A stretch of DNA of 64,000 bases from Fistulifera solaris (GCA_030295235.1 AP026124.1:186001-250000), one strand, 5' to 3'. Positions 1 to 10,025 are shown, counted from the first letter of the stretch. Notes: generated by a model not told the origin, from the letters alone. Numbers and translations are program-made.

Positions 1-486
1 CAAGGCCAGCGATAACTGAAACGCTCGCCTAAGACCCATTGCCTTGGCTTGTTGCTTTGATAAAAATTGATAAAAAGAAATATAAACTATACAAATCAAA
101 TCCTAACAAGCCCTAACAAACAACCAAGACCAGAGTGATTGATTGAATTGTACAGTGGATTTGGCGTCGTTGAAGTCTCTTTTTCTCTTTGCTTGCACTT
201 TTGTTCGTCGGTCGGTGGACACAACCGTTCACTTTCGTACGAGAGAGAGCCTTCCACTCATCATCATCATCATCATCCGCCGCGTTTGACGTTGTTGTGG
301 GCCGACTTCAACTTTCGGGTCCTTTTTGTTTCAATTCAATCACGAGTTGTGAATAAAAAAAACTTTTATAGTATATAATCACGGAAACACTGACTACTGT
401 AACTGTACCTGGTAACTGGTAGCCCTAAACCCTAAAATAAAAGTTGGCTGAATGCGTCTTGCATTCTGTACGGCGACACCTCATTT
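1..486. other. Intergenic, no gene seen
   Basis: I see no supported gene here. The only open frame on the plus strand (139-378) starts on a non-ATG codon and covers a CAT-trinucleotide run near 257-277, so its apparent histidine run is a microsatellite effect. The stretch is AT-rich towards 340-380 and probably holds the promoter and 5' UTR of the pterin enzyme that follows. Confidence 0.5.
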
Positions 487-573
487 TTGGCGCGCTTGTT
501 TCGCACCTCGCACCGTCCTTTTCACAGCACGTTCTTTGCCAAACAAAGCATACGAATAGACAAAAAAGAAACG

Positions 574-1338
574 ATGCATCCCGAAGCATTGACTAGCAAC
601 TTTGAAGTGTACGTCTCGAAAGACACGTTCAAATTCAACGCCGCTCATTTTGTCGCATTTCAAGGATATCGTGAGCGTCTGCACGGACACAATTATCAAG
701 TTGGTGTTCGACTGCTCGGTCGTAGAACATTGGGAGCCGACGGTTATGTCATTGATTTTGGAAATATTAAAGCTGTTTGTAAGACTGTTTGCAAGAAACT
801 CAACGAACACTTTCTTTGTCCCATGTACTCGGATGTATTGAAGATTGAGTCGGACGACAACACCAACACGAATATACGCATTACATGCCAGGATGGTTCC
901 AGCTTTTCTTTTCCACCACAAGACTGTGCTATGTTACCGATTGTACATGCCACTACGGAAGAAATCGCCATTTATTTGTGGTCCGAAATATTGAAAGGAC
1001 TCAACTCACAGTATTTGGTGCAACGAGGGATACACACCATGGAAGTTACGGTGGCGGAAGCACCGGGGCAACAAGCCACTTTTCGATGGGAAATTCCACA
1101 ACAAGTAATGGAAGAGAACTTCTCGTTGGATGTTCGAACATTTCTTCAAACAGGACAAGTCGTTCCGATGCCTTGTCTGGAGCAAGACAAGCAAAACAAG
1201 TCGACATGCTGTGATGGTTGCCAGAATCATTTTGCTACTCAACTCGAACGACTCGCCAAAGCGATCAATCAACGAACTACAACAGAAGCCATGACACCGG
1301 ATGAGTTACAAAACATGTTAAATCATAGTCTTTCATAA
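574..1338 (+). CDS. 6-pyruvoyltetrahydropterin synthase-like protein, PTPS-III type
   Basis: This is a T-fold pterin enzyme of the PTPS/QueD superfamily, 254 aa from the ATG at 574. The zinc histidines are visible as FNAAHF (His25) and LHGHNY (His37, His39). The usual catalytic cysteine before HGH is missing; the sequence there is GYRERLHGHNY, with Glu34 three residues before the histidine. That replacement is the mark of PTPS-III, known from Plasmodium and some bacteria, which makes 6-hydroxymethyl-dihydropterin for folate synthesis in place of dihydroneopterin aldolase. An in-frame ATG at 487 would add 29 Arg-rich residues free of Asp/Glu until near their end, which could be a mitochondrial presequence. 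I prefer 574 because the domain begins soon after it, but the longer form is credible. The family call is strong; the folate role is inferred from the motif. Confidence 0.85.
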   Translation: MHPEALTSNFEVYVSKDTFKFNAAHFVAFQGYRERLHGHNYQVGVRLLGRRTLGADGYVIDFGNIKAVCKTVCKKLNEHFLCPMYSDVLKIESDDNTNTNIRITCQDGSSFSFPPQDCAMLPIVHATTEEIAIYLWSEILKGLNSQYLVQRGIHTMEVTVAEAPGQQATFRWEIPQQVMEENFSLDVRTFLQTGQVVPMPCLEQDKQNKSTCCDGCQNHFATQLERLAKAINQRTTTEAMTPDELQNMLNHSLS

Positions 1339-1392
1339 GAAATAAACACACGAGCGAGTTTTCTGACATTCTCCCGAAAACGTAAATCTTTT

Positions 1393-2480
1393 TTACGCCT
1401 TCTTGGCTTTGGGTGCAGGTTCCGAGTGCTTTGACGCCAGAGAGTAAGCAAATGTACCCAAAATGGCAATCGCTGAACCGATGACGGTGTTGCGTTCCAT
1501 GGCTTCCGCAAAGACAAAAGCGGAAACTACAATAATGATGACTCGCTTGGCCGTGTTGAGCACCGATGATGTCACGGCACCGACACTCGCCGTGAACTGG
1601 AACGCTAATTCGTTGTACATGTAGAAGCAAAAGCCACTCATGACAATATTGTAAGCCAAAGCCTGCATGCCATGCTTGTCAATCGCGTGGTCGATTTCGC
1701 TCTTGAGTGTCGGCATTTCACTGACGACAACAAACGGGATGGTGCAAATGAAGGAGATGATGTTCATGACAGCGTAGACGTTGGTGGCATCCATGTTCTT
1801 GGTTTTATCGGATTTCAAGGCTTTGGTGACAGAGCTGCCCAACTTTCCCTTCAAGGCGGCCGCCGCGTTGGCCATGGAAGCATAAAGGAAGGCTTCTACA
1901 TTAATATCAATACCCTTTCCTTCCTTGATGCAGGCCAAACCGACACCTCCGACAATGGGAATGAGCATGGCGTAAGCCAAAATGGGCTTGACATCGGCCG
2001 GAGGGATGAGAATGCCGACGACGGCCGCAAACACCGGCTCGCACGCCTTGACGATTTGCGCGAAAGAAACGGCACCGACGGCTGATGCTAGAACGGATCC
2101 ACCGTGCGACAGAGAAGCGAACAAACCAATGGGAACACAAGCAGCAATATCGGCCGCCGAGAGACGGGGAGCTTTACGAATACCAGTGCCCCAGAGAATA
2201 ATGCTGTAAACAATCCCGACCGCTAATTGTGCGGCAGCCAAGAACCAGTGCGCATGAAGCATATTAGCTGCTTTCTTGTTGTAGATATTGTAAAATGTAT
2301 TGAGAGCGTACCATCCTACAACTAGGAGGACCTGATTTTGGCAGAAGAAGCGAACAAAATGAGCAAAAACTTTACTTATCTTTGTTGACGGGGGACTGCT
2401 TCTTTCTTTCTTCAGCGATACGGCGCGTCTCAGACACTTACCAATCGAAGGGTCGAAGGGGAATCTTTAGATGCGCTCAT
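1393..2480 (-). CDS. Triose-phosphate/phosphate translocator family (drug/metabolite transporter fold)
   Basis: This is a plastid-type sugar-phosphate antiporter of the TPT/nucleotide-sugar transporter family. It has two exons. Exon 1 is only 39 nt (2480-2442, encoding MSASKDSPSTLRL) and ends at a clean GTAAGT; exon 2 runs 2331-1393 and opens with VLLVVGWYALNTFYN, giving about 325 aa with some 8-10 hydrophobic segments. Family marks include the N-terminal WYxxNxxxNIYNKK region, KACEPVFAA and the late segment with NTAKRV. There is no signal or transit peptide, so the protein most likely sits in an outer membrane of the complex plastid, as diatom TPT1-type proteins do, rather than in the inner envelope. 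The C-terminus is lysine-rich (KAKKA). The gene is divergent from the FCP gene, which is also plastid-related. Substrate cannot be settled from sequence. Confidence 0.85.
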
Positions 2481-3058
2481 TGCTGGTAAAGAGGGTCAAG
2501 AGAAAGTCTATTATTATCTCTGAGAAAGGTTTGGTACAAGAGGAAGTCCAAGCACAAGATGCGATTGTACTTGTAATGCAGGACGAAACTTGTTTTTGAA
2601 GCCGTCCTCAGCTGACACCAAACTGCCGGTACTAAATCTCAGTGAGTAAAAGAGTAATCCACGTGGAGACCTACGTAGGAGAGCGTTCGCCAATTTTTAT
2701 TGGAGGACTTCCGTTCTTCTTCCCATAGTCGGATAACGGAGAGACAGTGACAAAATTGCGCGAAAGATCGCGCGCTGACACTGGACTCACTGACGCGCCT
2801 TTTCTGGTGGAGCGAAAAGGTTGACTAAGGGTATCCAATTGTCGCCTTGTAAATATGACTTCCAATGAACTCTAATGAAGACAAGGTCAAACACCGCAAA
2901 AGATCGGGGCGGTGGACTTCAACAACCTCCAACGCAATTATCTACGTAAAAGGCCCGTATCTTTCTTCCGACGGCAAACTCAAGGGTCCTTTCTCGCTTG
3001 CTGGATTCATTTCCTCGGAAAGCACTGTACGATTCGATTCATCCATTTCACTGCCACA
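2481..3058. promoter_or_regulatory. Divergent intergenic region between the translocator and FCP genes
   Basis: This 578-bp spacer separates two genes transcribed away from each other, so it should carry both promoters. I see no complete gene in it. The open frame from 2912 merely extends the FCP frame upstream; the FCP signal peptide fixes the true start at 3059. Confidence 0.5.
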
Positions 3059-3679
3059 ATGAAGTTCGCCGTCCTTGCCTCTCTTCTCGCCTCTGCCGCT
3101 GCCTTTGCTCCGGCCCAAAAGACTGCCTCCACCACTTCCTTGAAGGCCTTCGAAAACGAAGTCGGTGTCCAGCAACCACTCGGTTTTTGGGATCCTCTTG
3201 GCCTTGTTGCCGATGGAGATCAAGCCCGATTCGATCGCCTCCGCTTCGTTGAGATCAAGCACGGACGTATTTGCATGCTTGCCGTCGCTGGATACCTCAC
3301 CACTGAAGCCGGTATCCGTCTTCCTGGATTGATCTCCTACGATGGAACTTCCTTCGCCGACATTCCCAGCGGATTTGATGCCCTCTCGGCCGTCCCCGCC
3401 GCCGGTATCACACAGATCCTGGCTTTCATTGGATTCTTGGAGATCGCCGTCATGCGAGACCGCGTCGGAGGAGAATTCCCCGGTGACTTCCGCAACAACT
3501 TCATTGACTTTGGATGGAATACCTTTTCCGATCAGAAGAAGTTGGAAAAGCGTGCCATTGAGTTGAACAACGGCCGCGCCGCCCAAATGGGTATCCTCGC
3601 TTTGATGGTCCACGAAAAATGGGAGTTTCGATCCTTCCCTAAGCTAAGAATCGATCTCTTACAGTTTGTAGGAATTTAG
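3059..3679 (+). CDS. Fucoxanthin chlorophyll a/c-binding protein, Lhcf type
   Basis: This is a light-harvesting antenna protein of the thylakoid membrane that binds chlorophylls a and c and fucoxanthin. The start at 3059 gives MKFAVLASLLASAAAFAP, a signal peptide with the diatom ASAFAP-type cleavage motif (Phe at +1), which directs import into the complex plastid. Helix 1 carries the chlorophyll-binding RFVEIKHGRICML, helix 2 QILAFIGFLEIAVMRD, and helix 3 KRAIELNNGRAAQMGILALMVHEK. The C-terminus is odd. After MVHEK the frame reads WEFRSFPKLRID and on to a stop at 3677-3679, whereas one extra base at the A5/T junction (3615-3620) would give LGVSILP and a stop at 3640-3642, the normal Lhcf end. 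This is one of many single-base breaks in the window. Exact paralogue not assigned. Confidence 0.93.
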   Translation: MKFAVLASLLASAAAFAPAQKTASTTSLKAFENEVGVQQPLGFWDPLGLVADGDQARFDRLRFVEIKHGRICMLAVAGYLTTEAGIRLPGLISYDGTSFADIPSGFDALSAVPAAGITQILAFIGFLEIAVMRDRVGGEFPGDFRNNFIDFGWNTFSDQKKLEKRAIELNNGRAAQMGILALMVHEKWEFRSFPKLRIDLLQFVGI

Positions 3680-3935
3680 ACCTCTCTTTTTTCGACTCTA
3701 GATGATTTTTTTGCGCATGTAGTTTCATCACATCTATTCGTCGTAATGAAATTGCGATTAAATACAACACGCACCAATTTGGAACCTTTTAGGTCTACAT
3801 TTGGTTATGAGACGATACAACTATCCTGTAGGTGAGCCTTATGAATTGTGATGTGCTAGTAATTTCAAATCGAGTTCGTGAACCATGTCTAATTGCATCA
3901 AAATCCTTTGCTTCTTAGCTTCATCGTCATCTTGG

Positions 3936-5491
3936 TCAAAAGTCGTTGCTCCCACTACCATCACCGTCGTCGTCGTCGTCATCATCATCCGAATCATTGG
4001 AATCGTAGTCCGGAGCCATAGAATCCGCCAACATATCCATCTCCTCCTCATAATCACGGGCCCAAAGCAAATGCTCGTACTCTGCGGTGAAGACGAGGGC
4101 TTTGCCCTTGTTGAGTGCCACAAGCTGACCCGTAATGTCGGGGAATTCGAACAGATTCTGCCGTGAATAGATTATGTCCATGAAGGGTAGAATCCGTTCT
4201 GAATCGGACAAGTCACTATCACTTTCATCCTGGCCAACGGCATAAGCCTGAAACACTTGATGATTTTCAGCATCCACCACCGATCCCAATGAGTGGAACT
4301 GCCTGTTTGTTCTCGAGGCGCTATTTCTAGGAACAAGTGGTTTACGATCCAACAAAACTATCAAAAGTGCTCGAACTTTCTTGTCCTTGCAGCCACTCAA
4401 AAGCACCGATTGGGTCACAATCGACTTTTCCTCGTCGTCCCTTGTAGTATACTGACTCACTTCTAGTTTCTCCTCATCAAAAATTCAGCATCCTGTTTTG
4501 ACAGAACGCGTTTAAAGAAGGATTCAGCTTGATCTTCGTCGAGACTGTCCAAACGTTCTACGTTACCAATTCCTAAAGTCTCCACGTGAAACACATGTTG
4601 AACAAAGTATTCGAGTGACCCCACAATATCTTGTATTTCGCTCAAGTTAGGTATTAATCGCGTCTCGACTTCTGCGGACCATTGCTCTGCGATGCTGTCT
4701 TCTATAGACTTTTCGAGGGCGAAGAGGACGTCTCGTACATACGGAATCTCCATCCTCTCCAGTTTGTAATCAACCCGCATACCTTTCAACAGATCAGCGG
4801 CACAGGAAAATCGTCGAGTCTCAATCAAACCGCAAAGACTTGCGTGAAACGTATGCGCTGTGACGCATGGAGACCATGCCGCTGCTTCCAATATTAGTCT
4901 TGCTGGATTTTCGTCTATCAGCAATTCTCCCCACTCGGCAAACGACTGCATGAGTCTTTCGTGCAGCGGGAGATGCAACGGTAATCCCAGTTCATGAACC
5001 CGTCGCGCCATTGATAAAGATGCGTGTAAAACAGTTACGCGATAATCGGTAAGACGCTTGTCGAATGCGTGATCGAGAAGGCGAGAAATGAGTTGTAAAA
5101 ACACACGATGTAAGGTGGCGTATTGTGGAGAATTCCGTTGTTCTGAGAAGACTTCTACACGAATACTGGGCGATCTAGACACGGCAAGTAGCCTTTGGGC
5201 GGCTTTGATTGTTTCCTCTACATCATGATGCGCAGAATCTGACGTTTTTGCGGTCGAATCTTCGGCAAGTCGCAAGGAAAGAATGCTACGTTCCGCTTCT
5301 TGCGCAGCATGGGTGAGAGCGTTACTTCGAAGGTCAGCTTCTTTTGTAGGGATCGAACAAAAAGATTTTGACGTCAATACCTTGGATAAGCTAGAAGTGT
5401 ACTGAAAATTTTGTGGAAGTCGCTGTCCAGATTCACGGATGGAAATCCCCGAAGTGCCCATCATTCGAGGTAATACTCGTCGCGACAACAT
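3936..5491 (-). CDS. Unknown protein with acidic C-terminus, split by one frame break
   Basis: I do not recognise this protein. The 5' part (5491-4463, 342 aa) starts MLSRRVLPRMMGTSG, a basic, Ser/Arg-rich N-terminus that could be a mitochondrial presequence, followed by a mostly helical region. The 3' part (to 3936) has no ATG of its own; it opens on a GTG straight after the stop of the first part and ends in an Asp/Ser-rich tail with about eight consecutive Asp. Adding one A to the A5 run at 4479-4483 would join the two frames without interruption (DAEF then FDEEKLEVSQYTTRD), so I treat them as one gene of about 525 aa. A small intron is the less likely alternative. It lies head-to-head with the gene at 6186. 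Confidence 0.55.
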
Positions 5492-6185
5492 GATACGCTT
5501 TCCTATTCTTTCTCTTATCTTTGCATGATCGTCCTGGAAACTTCGTACAAGTTTTCTTTGTAGAGATGTGTGTTTGAGAATCTAGTAAAAAATTCTGGGA
5601 ACGAAGGACAAGAGAAGTAAAGAAAGGTAAACAAAAATACTCCGTAAATGGCAGCAGCCATTTTGTGAATCGATAATCAATGCGTGCGCGCAGCGTTACG
5701 AAAACGAACCACAAATATCCGGGTGCTCTCTCCATCGATAAATTTCCCACGGGGCCTACGTGAAGTTGACGGAGGCATTTGATGCGGTGCAACGTTCTAT
5801 TTGCTTGTTCATTTGGCCTGAAAGCCGTCAGTTGTTGTTACCAAGATTTTTGCCCGATAAGGAGAAAATATGTTGGACAATTTTCATTCTATAATAAAAG
5901 TCAAATCCATTTGCTGGTCAGTACCAGGTACCGGTATTGTGATCTTCCTCGTTTTATCACGAATGGAAAGAGGTATTTGGGTCGAGAGTAGGACGTCATG
6001 CACCGTTTCATCGCGTGGATTTCTTTCGTGGAAAATGCGATCATTGCTCCTCGCAGATAATAAACTGTTTTTTTTTTTTGCGAAGCACGTCATAGTCATC
6101 AAAACGACTTCACTCGGAGACACTCTATCATCACTTAGTCGGTCAATGTGAGAAGCATTTAAAATAGGTTAAACTCATAATCATA
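5492..6185. other. Divergent intergenic region, no gene seen
   Basis: No supported coding sequence. The spacer holds a GGTACC-type motif at about 5924-5935, a T9 run near 6068-6077, and AT-rich sequence before the minute first exon at 6186. It presumably contains both promoters for the flanking divergent genes. Confidence 0.45.
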
Positions 6186-6905
6186 ATGGCGTAAGTTTAT
6201 TGAATGATCTCTACTCAAGATTGCAAAAGATTATTTGACAACATCAATCATCACTCCTCACTCCCCACGGACACCTGTTGTCATCATTCACTTTCAGAGA
6301 AACGTCGAAAGATCAAACAGCAATAGAATCGTGGAAAAAGCAAGAAGAAGTTATCATGCATGGTGAACGAAGGGCGCAGTATGAGGCCGAAATTAATCCG
6401 ACGCGACGACCTTTTCACAAGTTGATGTCGATTGTGTCCGGCCTGGCGGCATTGTCGGCGCTCAACATGTGCATAGGACAAATCGTTGGTTATCGGTTTC
6501 AACAGGAAGGACCAGTGCAATACGTTATGCGATTTTACGTGATTATTCTTTGCGTTCTCGCTATTTTAGTCGAGTTCGAATGGACAAAGTTTGCACGGGA
6601 ATCTTTCATTTTAAGAGTATGGATCACTCGTGGGCTTTTTTTACATATTCATTGGAGTATTGGGATTTGAGCAAAACGATACTTCGCACGCGAAAAACTC
6701 AGAGTCGGTAAACTTTCAACTTTCAATGCATTATGTCACAGCAACAGCGTGGATCATGGTCGCCGCGGGGGTGCTGTATTCGCTTCTGGGAATGTGTTGC
6801 CTACAAGTGTATTTCAATCGGTTACGAATCGATTATGAGCAACGTCTTGATCGGGCCGCCCATATCCGAGAAGCTGGAGAACGGTATTTTGATAACCAAG
6901 TATAA
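6186..6905 (+). CDS. COPI-associated-like four-helix membrane protein
   Basis: This is a small membrane protein of about 200 aa with four hydrophobic segments, resembling the COPI-associated protein family of Golgi/vesicle membranes. Key segments are LMSIVSGLAALSALNMCIG, FYVIILCVLAILVEFEW, an RG-FFYIFIGVLGFEQ segment, and ATAWIMVAAGVLYSLLG. The start is unusual: exon 1 is five nucleotides (ATGGC, 6186-6190) before a perfect GTAAGT, and the intron ends in TTCACTTTCAG at 6297, giving MAETSKDQTAIESWKKQ. The frame breaks at a T7 run (6636-6642); removing one T lets ITRG run into FFYIFIGVLG. Without that the protein would stop at about 6670 and lose two helices. The family assignment rests on topology and the RGxFYIFxG pattern and is moderate. 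Confidence 0.65.
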
Positions 6906-6986
6906 TGTCCTTTACAGAATTTGATTGATACCTAATTTGCAGCGAGGCTGTCTGAGTGTACTAAGTCTCACTTGTAGACTTGCCCA

Positions 6987-7657
6987 TTAAAAGTATTCGT
7001 CAGCTTCCATGAAACCAGTCTTGGTTGGTTTCATGCTTGGTAACCATGGAATTTGTACCAACATGACTTGACCGAGAATTTCTGTTCCTTCTGGCATTTC
7101 TTTCTTCGAACCAAACGCTGCAATTCTCACTTCATTGCTTCCTGGAGTCGATATGACCAAAAATCGTCTTTCTGCAAATTCTTTCAGACCTCTGTCTACT
7201 AAAACGACTAAATCGACGGCACCTTTAATCGCAGCCGGAAGCTCTACCCCCAAAGAAGGATGCTCCCCAATGATCACAATAGGATCTACGCAATCCGCGA
7301 CTAATTGGCTCCCATCAATAGCTACAGTACCTAGTTGGGGTCCCTCAGGGTCACTAAAGTCGTACGTCCACTGACCCTTTTCGGCGGCCGGCTCGGACGA
7401 CACAGCAAAAACTCTTCTCTCGTCAAGCCGGGGTAAGCGCCAGCTATTTGGATGATTCGAGGTGCCAAATAATCCATATCCATTTGCTTAAGCGGAAGAA
7501 AACAAGCACCTTGGCCGTGTAAATTGCCAGTTGTTGTAGAGCTTTGTAGAGATGTCGTTGTTAAAGGAGAAGTACATGTGATGCGCTTCGATTGCTGTCT
7601 GGGGATCCACGCCTGTGCGCTAAAGCAGCATAGGGCCAAAAATGTAGTTGCTTTCAT
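6987..7657 (-). CDS. Plastid-targeted conserved protein of unknown function, one frame break
   Basis: The start at 7657 gives a signal peptide, MKATTFLALCCFSAQAW, with cleavage likely before Trp, the aromatic +1 residue that routes diatom proteins into the plastid stroma. The mature part reads FLPLKQMDMDYLAPRIIQIAG, then GQWTYDFSDPEGPQLGTVAI, a long hydrophobic/acidic stretch with DLVVLVDRGLKEFAERRFLV, and ends PSMKPTKTGFMEADEYF. The first frame breaks at an A5 run at 7407-7411 (plus strand); one extra base gives REEFFAVSSEPAAEKG and joins both halves into about 220 aa. I do not recognise a named family, although its composition looks conserved rather than random. Function unknown; plastid location is an inference from the presequence. 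Confidence 0.7.
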
Positions 7658-8338
7658 TGTTAATAAATAAACGAATTCTATGTAGGGACTACTTCGTGAT
7701 AGAAATAAAGGACTCCTCCTTCGTGAAGTCCAACTTTCTTGGGTGGTGTTGGACGTTGGAGGAGGTTTGTCTTGATCGTCGCGGTGATGTTTGTGTGGAG
7801 TGTGGTGTGGAGTGTATGCGTGAGTTTCGAGACGTGGTTCGGATCACGTATGGTGCATCAATACAATGGAACTTGGAATCTTTTCATTTAATAGTAATTT
7901 TCGATTGTAGTCGTGAAACGGACGACTGACTGTGACGTCTCCTCCAGCTCCAGCAGCAAAACATTACAGATGATGACGTGTGAGTTTCCTTCACCACTCA
8001 CAGTCGATGCAACTGTAAAAAGTGTTCGCATTTTGTCCCTCTTTTACTATAAATAGAATTGTAGCCTGTAGCCAGCCCAAGCGAGCCACCAAATTCTGAC
8101 GTCAAAAGAATGAAAATATTGCGTCAATTAACCTTTCCTCGTAGAATCAGTAGGAGGTTGAACGCAGGCAGATGTTCCGAGAAGCCCGATCCAAGTGCGA
8201 GGATGTGGCTACGTCACCTTGAGATCAGCAGGCCTCTTCAACGTCAGCGAGAGTTTCACTTTCTCCTCCGTGCTTTCTGTCGGCTCACAAATCACATCTC
8301 GTTGACTTCTCTTTCAACAAATAAGAACTTTGTGAAAG
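7658..8338 (+). promoter_or_regulatory. bZIP gene upstream region with CRE half-site cluster
   Basis: The spacer before the bZIP start contains a perfect CRE palindrome TGACGTCA at 8097-8104 and four further half-sites: TGACGT at 7933-7938 and 7974-7979, and ACGTCA at 8211-8216 and 8241-8246. These match the CO2/cAMP-response elements known from diatom carbonic anhydrase promoters, which are bound by bZIP factors. Regulation of the following gene by itself or a sister bZIP is an inference. No coding sequence is supported here. Confidence 0.55.
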
Positions 8339-9298
8339 ATGAGTACTCAAGTTGATCAATCCATGGCCGCGGATGCCGCAGCTGGCGCCTTGACGGCTCT
8401 TTCAGCCAAGCGCAGCTTAGACTCCGATGACGACCCTGTCTCCAAGATGATGAAACTCGGTGCCCCTCAATCACCTGATGTCCCCCTCACCAGCAGTCTG
8501 CCTACGACGACTTCTCCGCCTGCCACGGAGGATAGCGCTGCTGTGACGAAGAGCGACAAATCCCGCAAGATTCGACTTGAACAGAACCGCAAGGCGGCTA
8601 AAGAATCGAGACGTCGAAAGAAGGTCATGATCGAGGAGCTTCAACGCAGTGTCATCTTCTTTTCTCGCGCAAATGGCACTCTCAAGCAGCAGAACGAGGA
8701 GCTCATGCGACTAATTCTTAGAGCGAAGAGTGAAGTTGCTGCACAAGAAAGCGGCACGAAGGTTGAAGTCAGCAGTCCGCCAAAGGCTACTGCAGAAAGC
8801 TATGGTCCTGCAATCAAGAGTGAAGAGTTGATGAGGGCGTTCGGTCAAGCTGAAGCAGACGCTGTTGCCGCTCAGGCTATTTTCAAGAGTCAAGGCTTCC
8901 CAACAGCAGCTGCCCGTGCTGCCGCTCACGCCGTTGTGCCTTCAGCAGCATCTCCTGCTGCTTCTGGGCAAGCTACTCAGCCGCCAACCATGCAACCTGG
9001 TGCGACGATGCAAGCCATGGCAAACTTCCAACAGGCGGCTACCATAGCGATGCAGAACGCAATGAAGGCGCTAGCCAAAACGATGCCGGGTGTGCCTGTG
9101 AGCCAATTCGCAGCGCCACAGCCGACAGACGGAACCAGCGCACAACAAGCTTTCACTGACACAATGACTGCCCTCGCCATGCAACAAGCAGCGGCGGCTG
9201 CTGGACAGCAGTTTATGATGCAGCAATCGGGTATGCCTTTTCTTTTCCCTATGTTTGGTTGGACTCAGCCGACTAACACGGAACAGAAGGATAAGTGA
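8339..9298 (+). CDS. bZIP transcription factor
   Basis: This is a 319-aa intronless nuclear DNA-binding protein. The basic region at residues 75-95 contains NRKAAKESRRRKK with the invariant Asn83 and Arg91 (N-x7-R), followed by a leucine-zipper stretch (VMIEELQRSVIFFSRANGTL and on through about residue 133). The N-terminus is Ala- and Ser/Pro-rich; the C-terminal half is Ala/Gln-rich with repeated MQ and QQA segments, typical of an activation or interaction region. The basic region should bind ACGT-core elements, and such elements are clustered just upstream of its own start. No PAS or other sensor domain is visible in this chain. The exact diatom bZIP number is not assigned. Confidence 0.92.
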   Translation: MSTQVDQSMAADAAAGALTALSAKRSLDSDDDPVSKMMKLGAPQSPDVPLTSSLPTTTSPPATEDSAAVTKSDKSRKIRLEQNRKAAKESRRRKKVMIEELQRSVIFFSRANGTLKQQNEELMRLILRAKSEVAAQESGTKVEVSSPPKATAESYGPAIKSEELMRAFGQAEADAVAAQAIFKSQGFPTAAARAAAHAVVPSAASPAASGQATQPPTMQPGATMQAMANFQQAATIAMQNAMKALAKTMPGVPVSQFAAPQPTDGTSAQQAFTDTMTALAMQQAAAAAGQQFMMQQSGMPFLFPMFGWTQPTNTEQKDK

Positions 9299-10025
9299 GA
9301 TTCTTAGTGTATAAACACCTTCAACTAAATGTAAAATATGGTTTATCTACTTCCATCAGTTCAAAGAAGCTCACCAAGGCGTATCTTGGTTTGCGGCGCT
9401 GTGCGCTGTGGTCAGTTGTAATTTATTTAGTCACAAGCTACTGTAATCTCATAACTGATGGAATAATCGGACAGGCAGCGTTATGTATGAACAATATTGG
9501 ATCGACGATGAATAAGCGTTGCCAATTGTCGACGGTTTCAATGGAGGATTCGTTTGTTGTTCTTTCGTCCTGGCTTTTTTCCTTTCCACCAAAGACGTTC
9601 ACCGAGCCCTTAGCTCTTAGCTCCCAACTTGAATAGGCATTCTCAATTTACTGAGACTTATGTAAGTTTCCGTTGGACAATGAACTTTCGTCCAAATGTA
9701 CTCACTGTATGACGAATGGATAAGCATGAAGGAGAAAAGCACTATCTTGGAAAGTATGCTAATTATTTAAGCCTCGTTCCCACACTGTAGCTCTGTGTAC
9801 TTTGTCACAAAGAAGTACAAAGTATGGCAAATTCACCCCCTGCGCTAATAAGTTCATGGAATGGTGTTCATGTGCATGCTTTTCGCCTGCCTTTGTAGCC
9901 TTCTTGGCCTTTTTGCTTTTTGCCTGCTTTTAGTGATTTGGATCTCTGAATGAAAAACGTGAAAAAGACATTGCAAGTTTCTTTCGTATCATTCATCCTC
10001 AAAATCTCATTTAACTCTCCTCGAA
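9299..10025. other. Intergenic, no gene seen
   Basis: The spacer holds the bZIP 3' region and the promoter of the vWA gene. The open frame 9295-9636 starts on the bZIP stop region and has no domain-like character, so I leave it out. A pyrimidine-rich stretch with repeated TTTTGCCTTT-like sequence lies at about 9880-9930. Confidence 0.45.

Noticed and set aside
139-378. Small open frame with a polyhistidine run
   Set aside because: It starts on a non-ATG codon and the histidines come from a CAT microsatellite.
2942-3613. Open frame of 223 aa antisense to the FCP gene
   Set aside because: A shadow of a GC-rich, codon-biased gene; no family likeness.
6630-6905. Separate small membrane protein downstream of a first one
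   Set aside because: Its apparent start is not an independent gene; one base in a T7 run joins it to the preceding frame within the same membrane-domain pattern.
7648-7929. Open frame upstream of the bZIP gene
   Set aside because: Starts on a non-ATG codon or within the 5' region of the neighbouring gene and has no domain character; the region looks regulatory.
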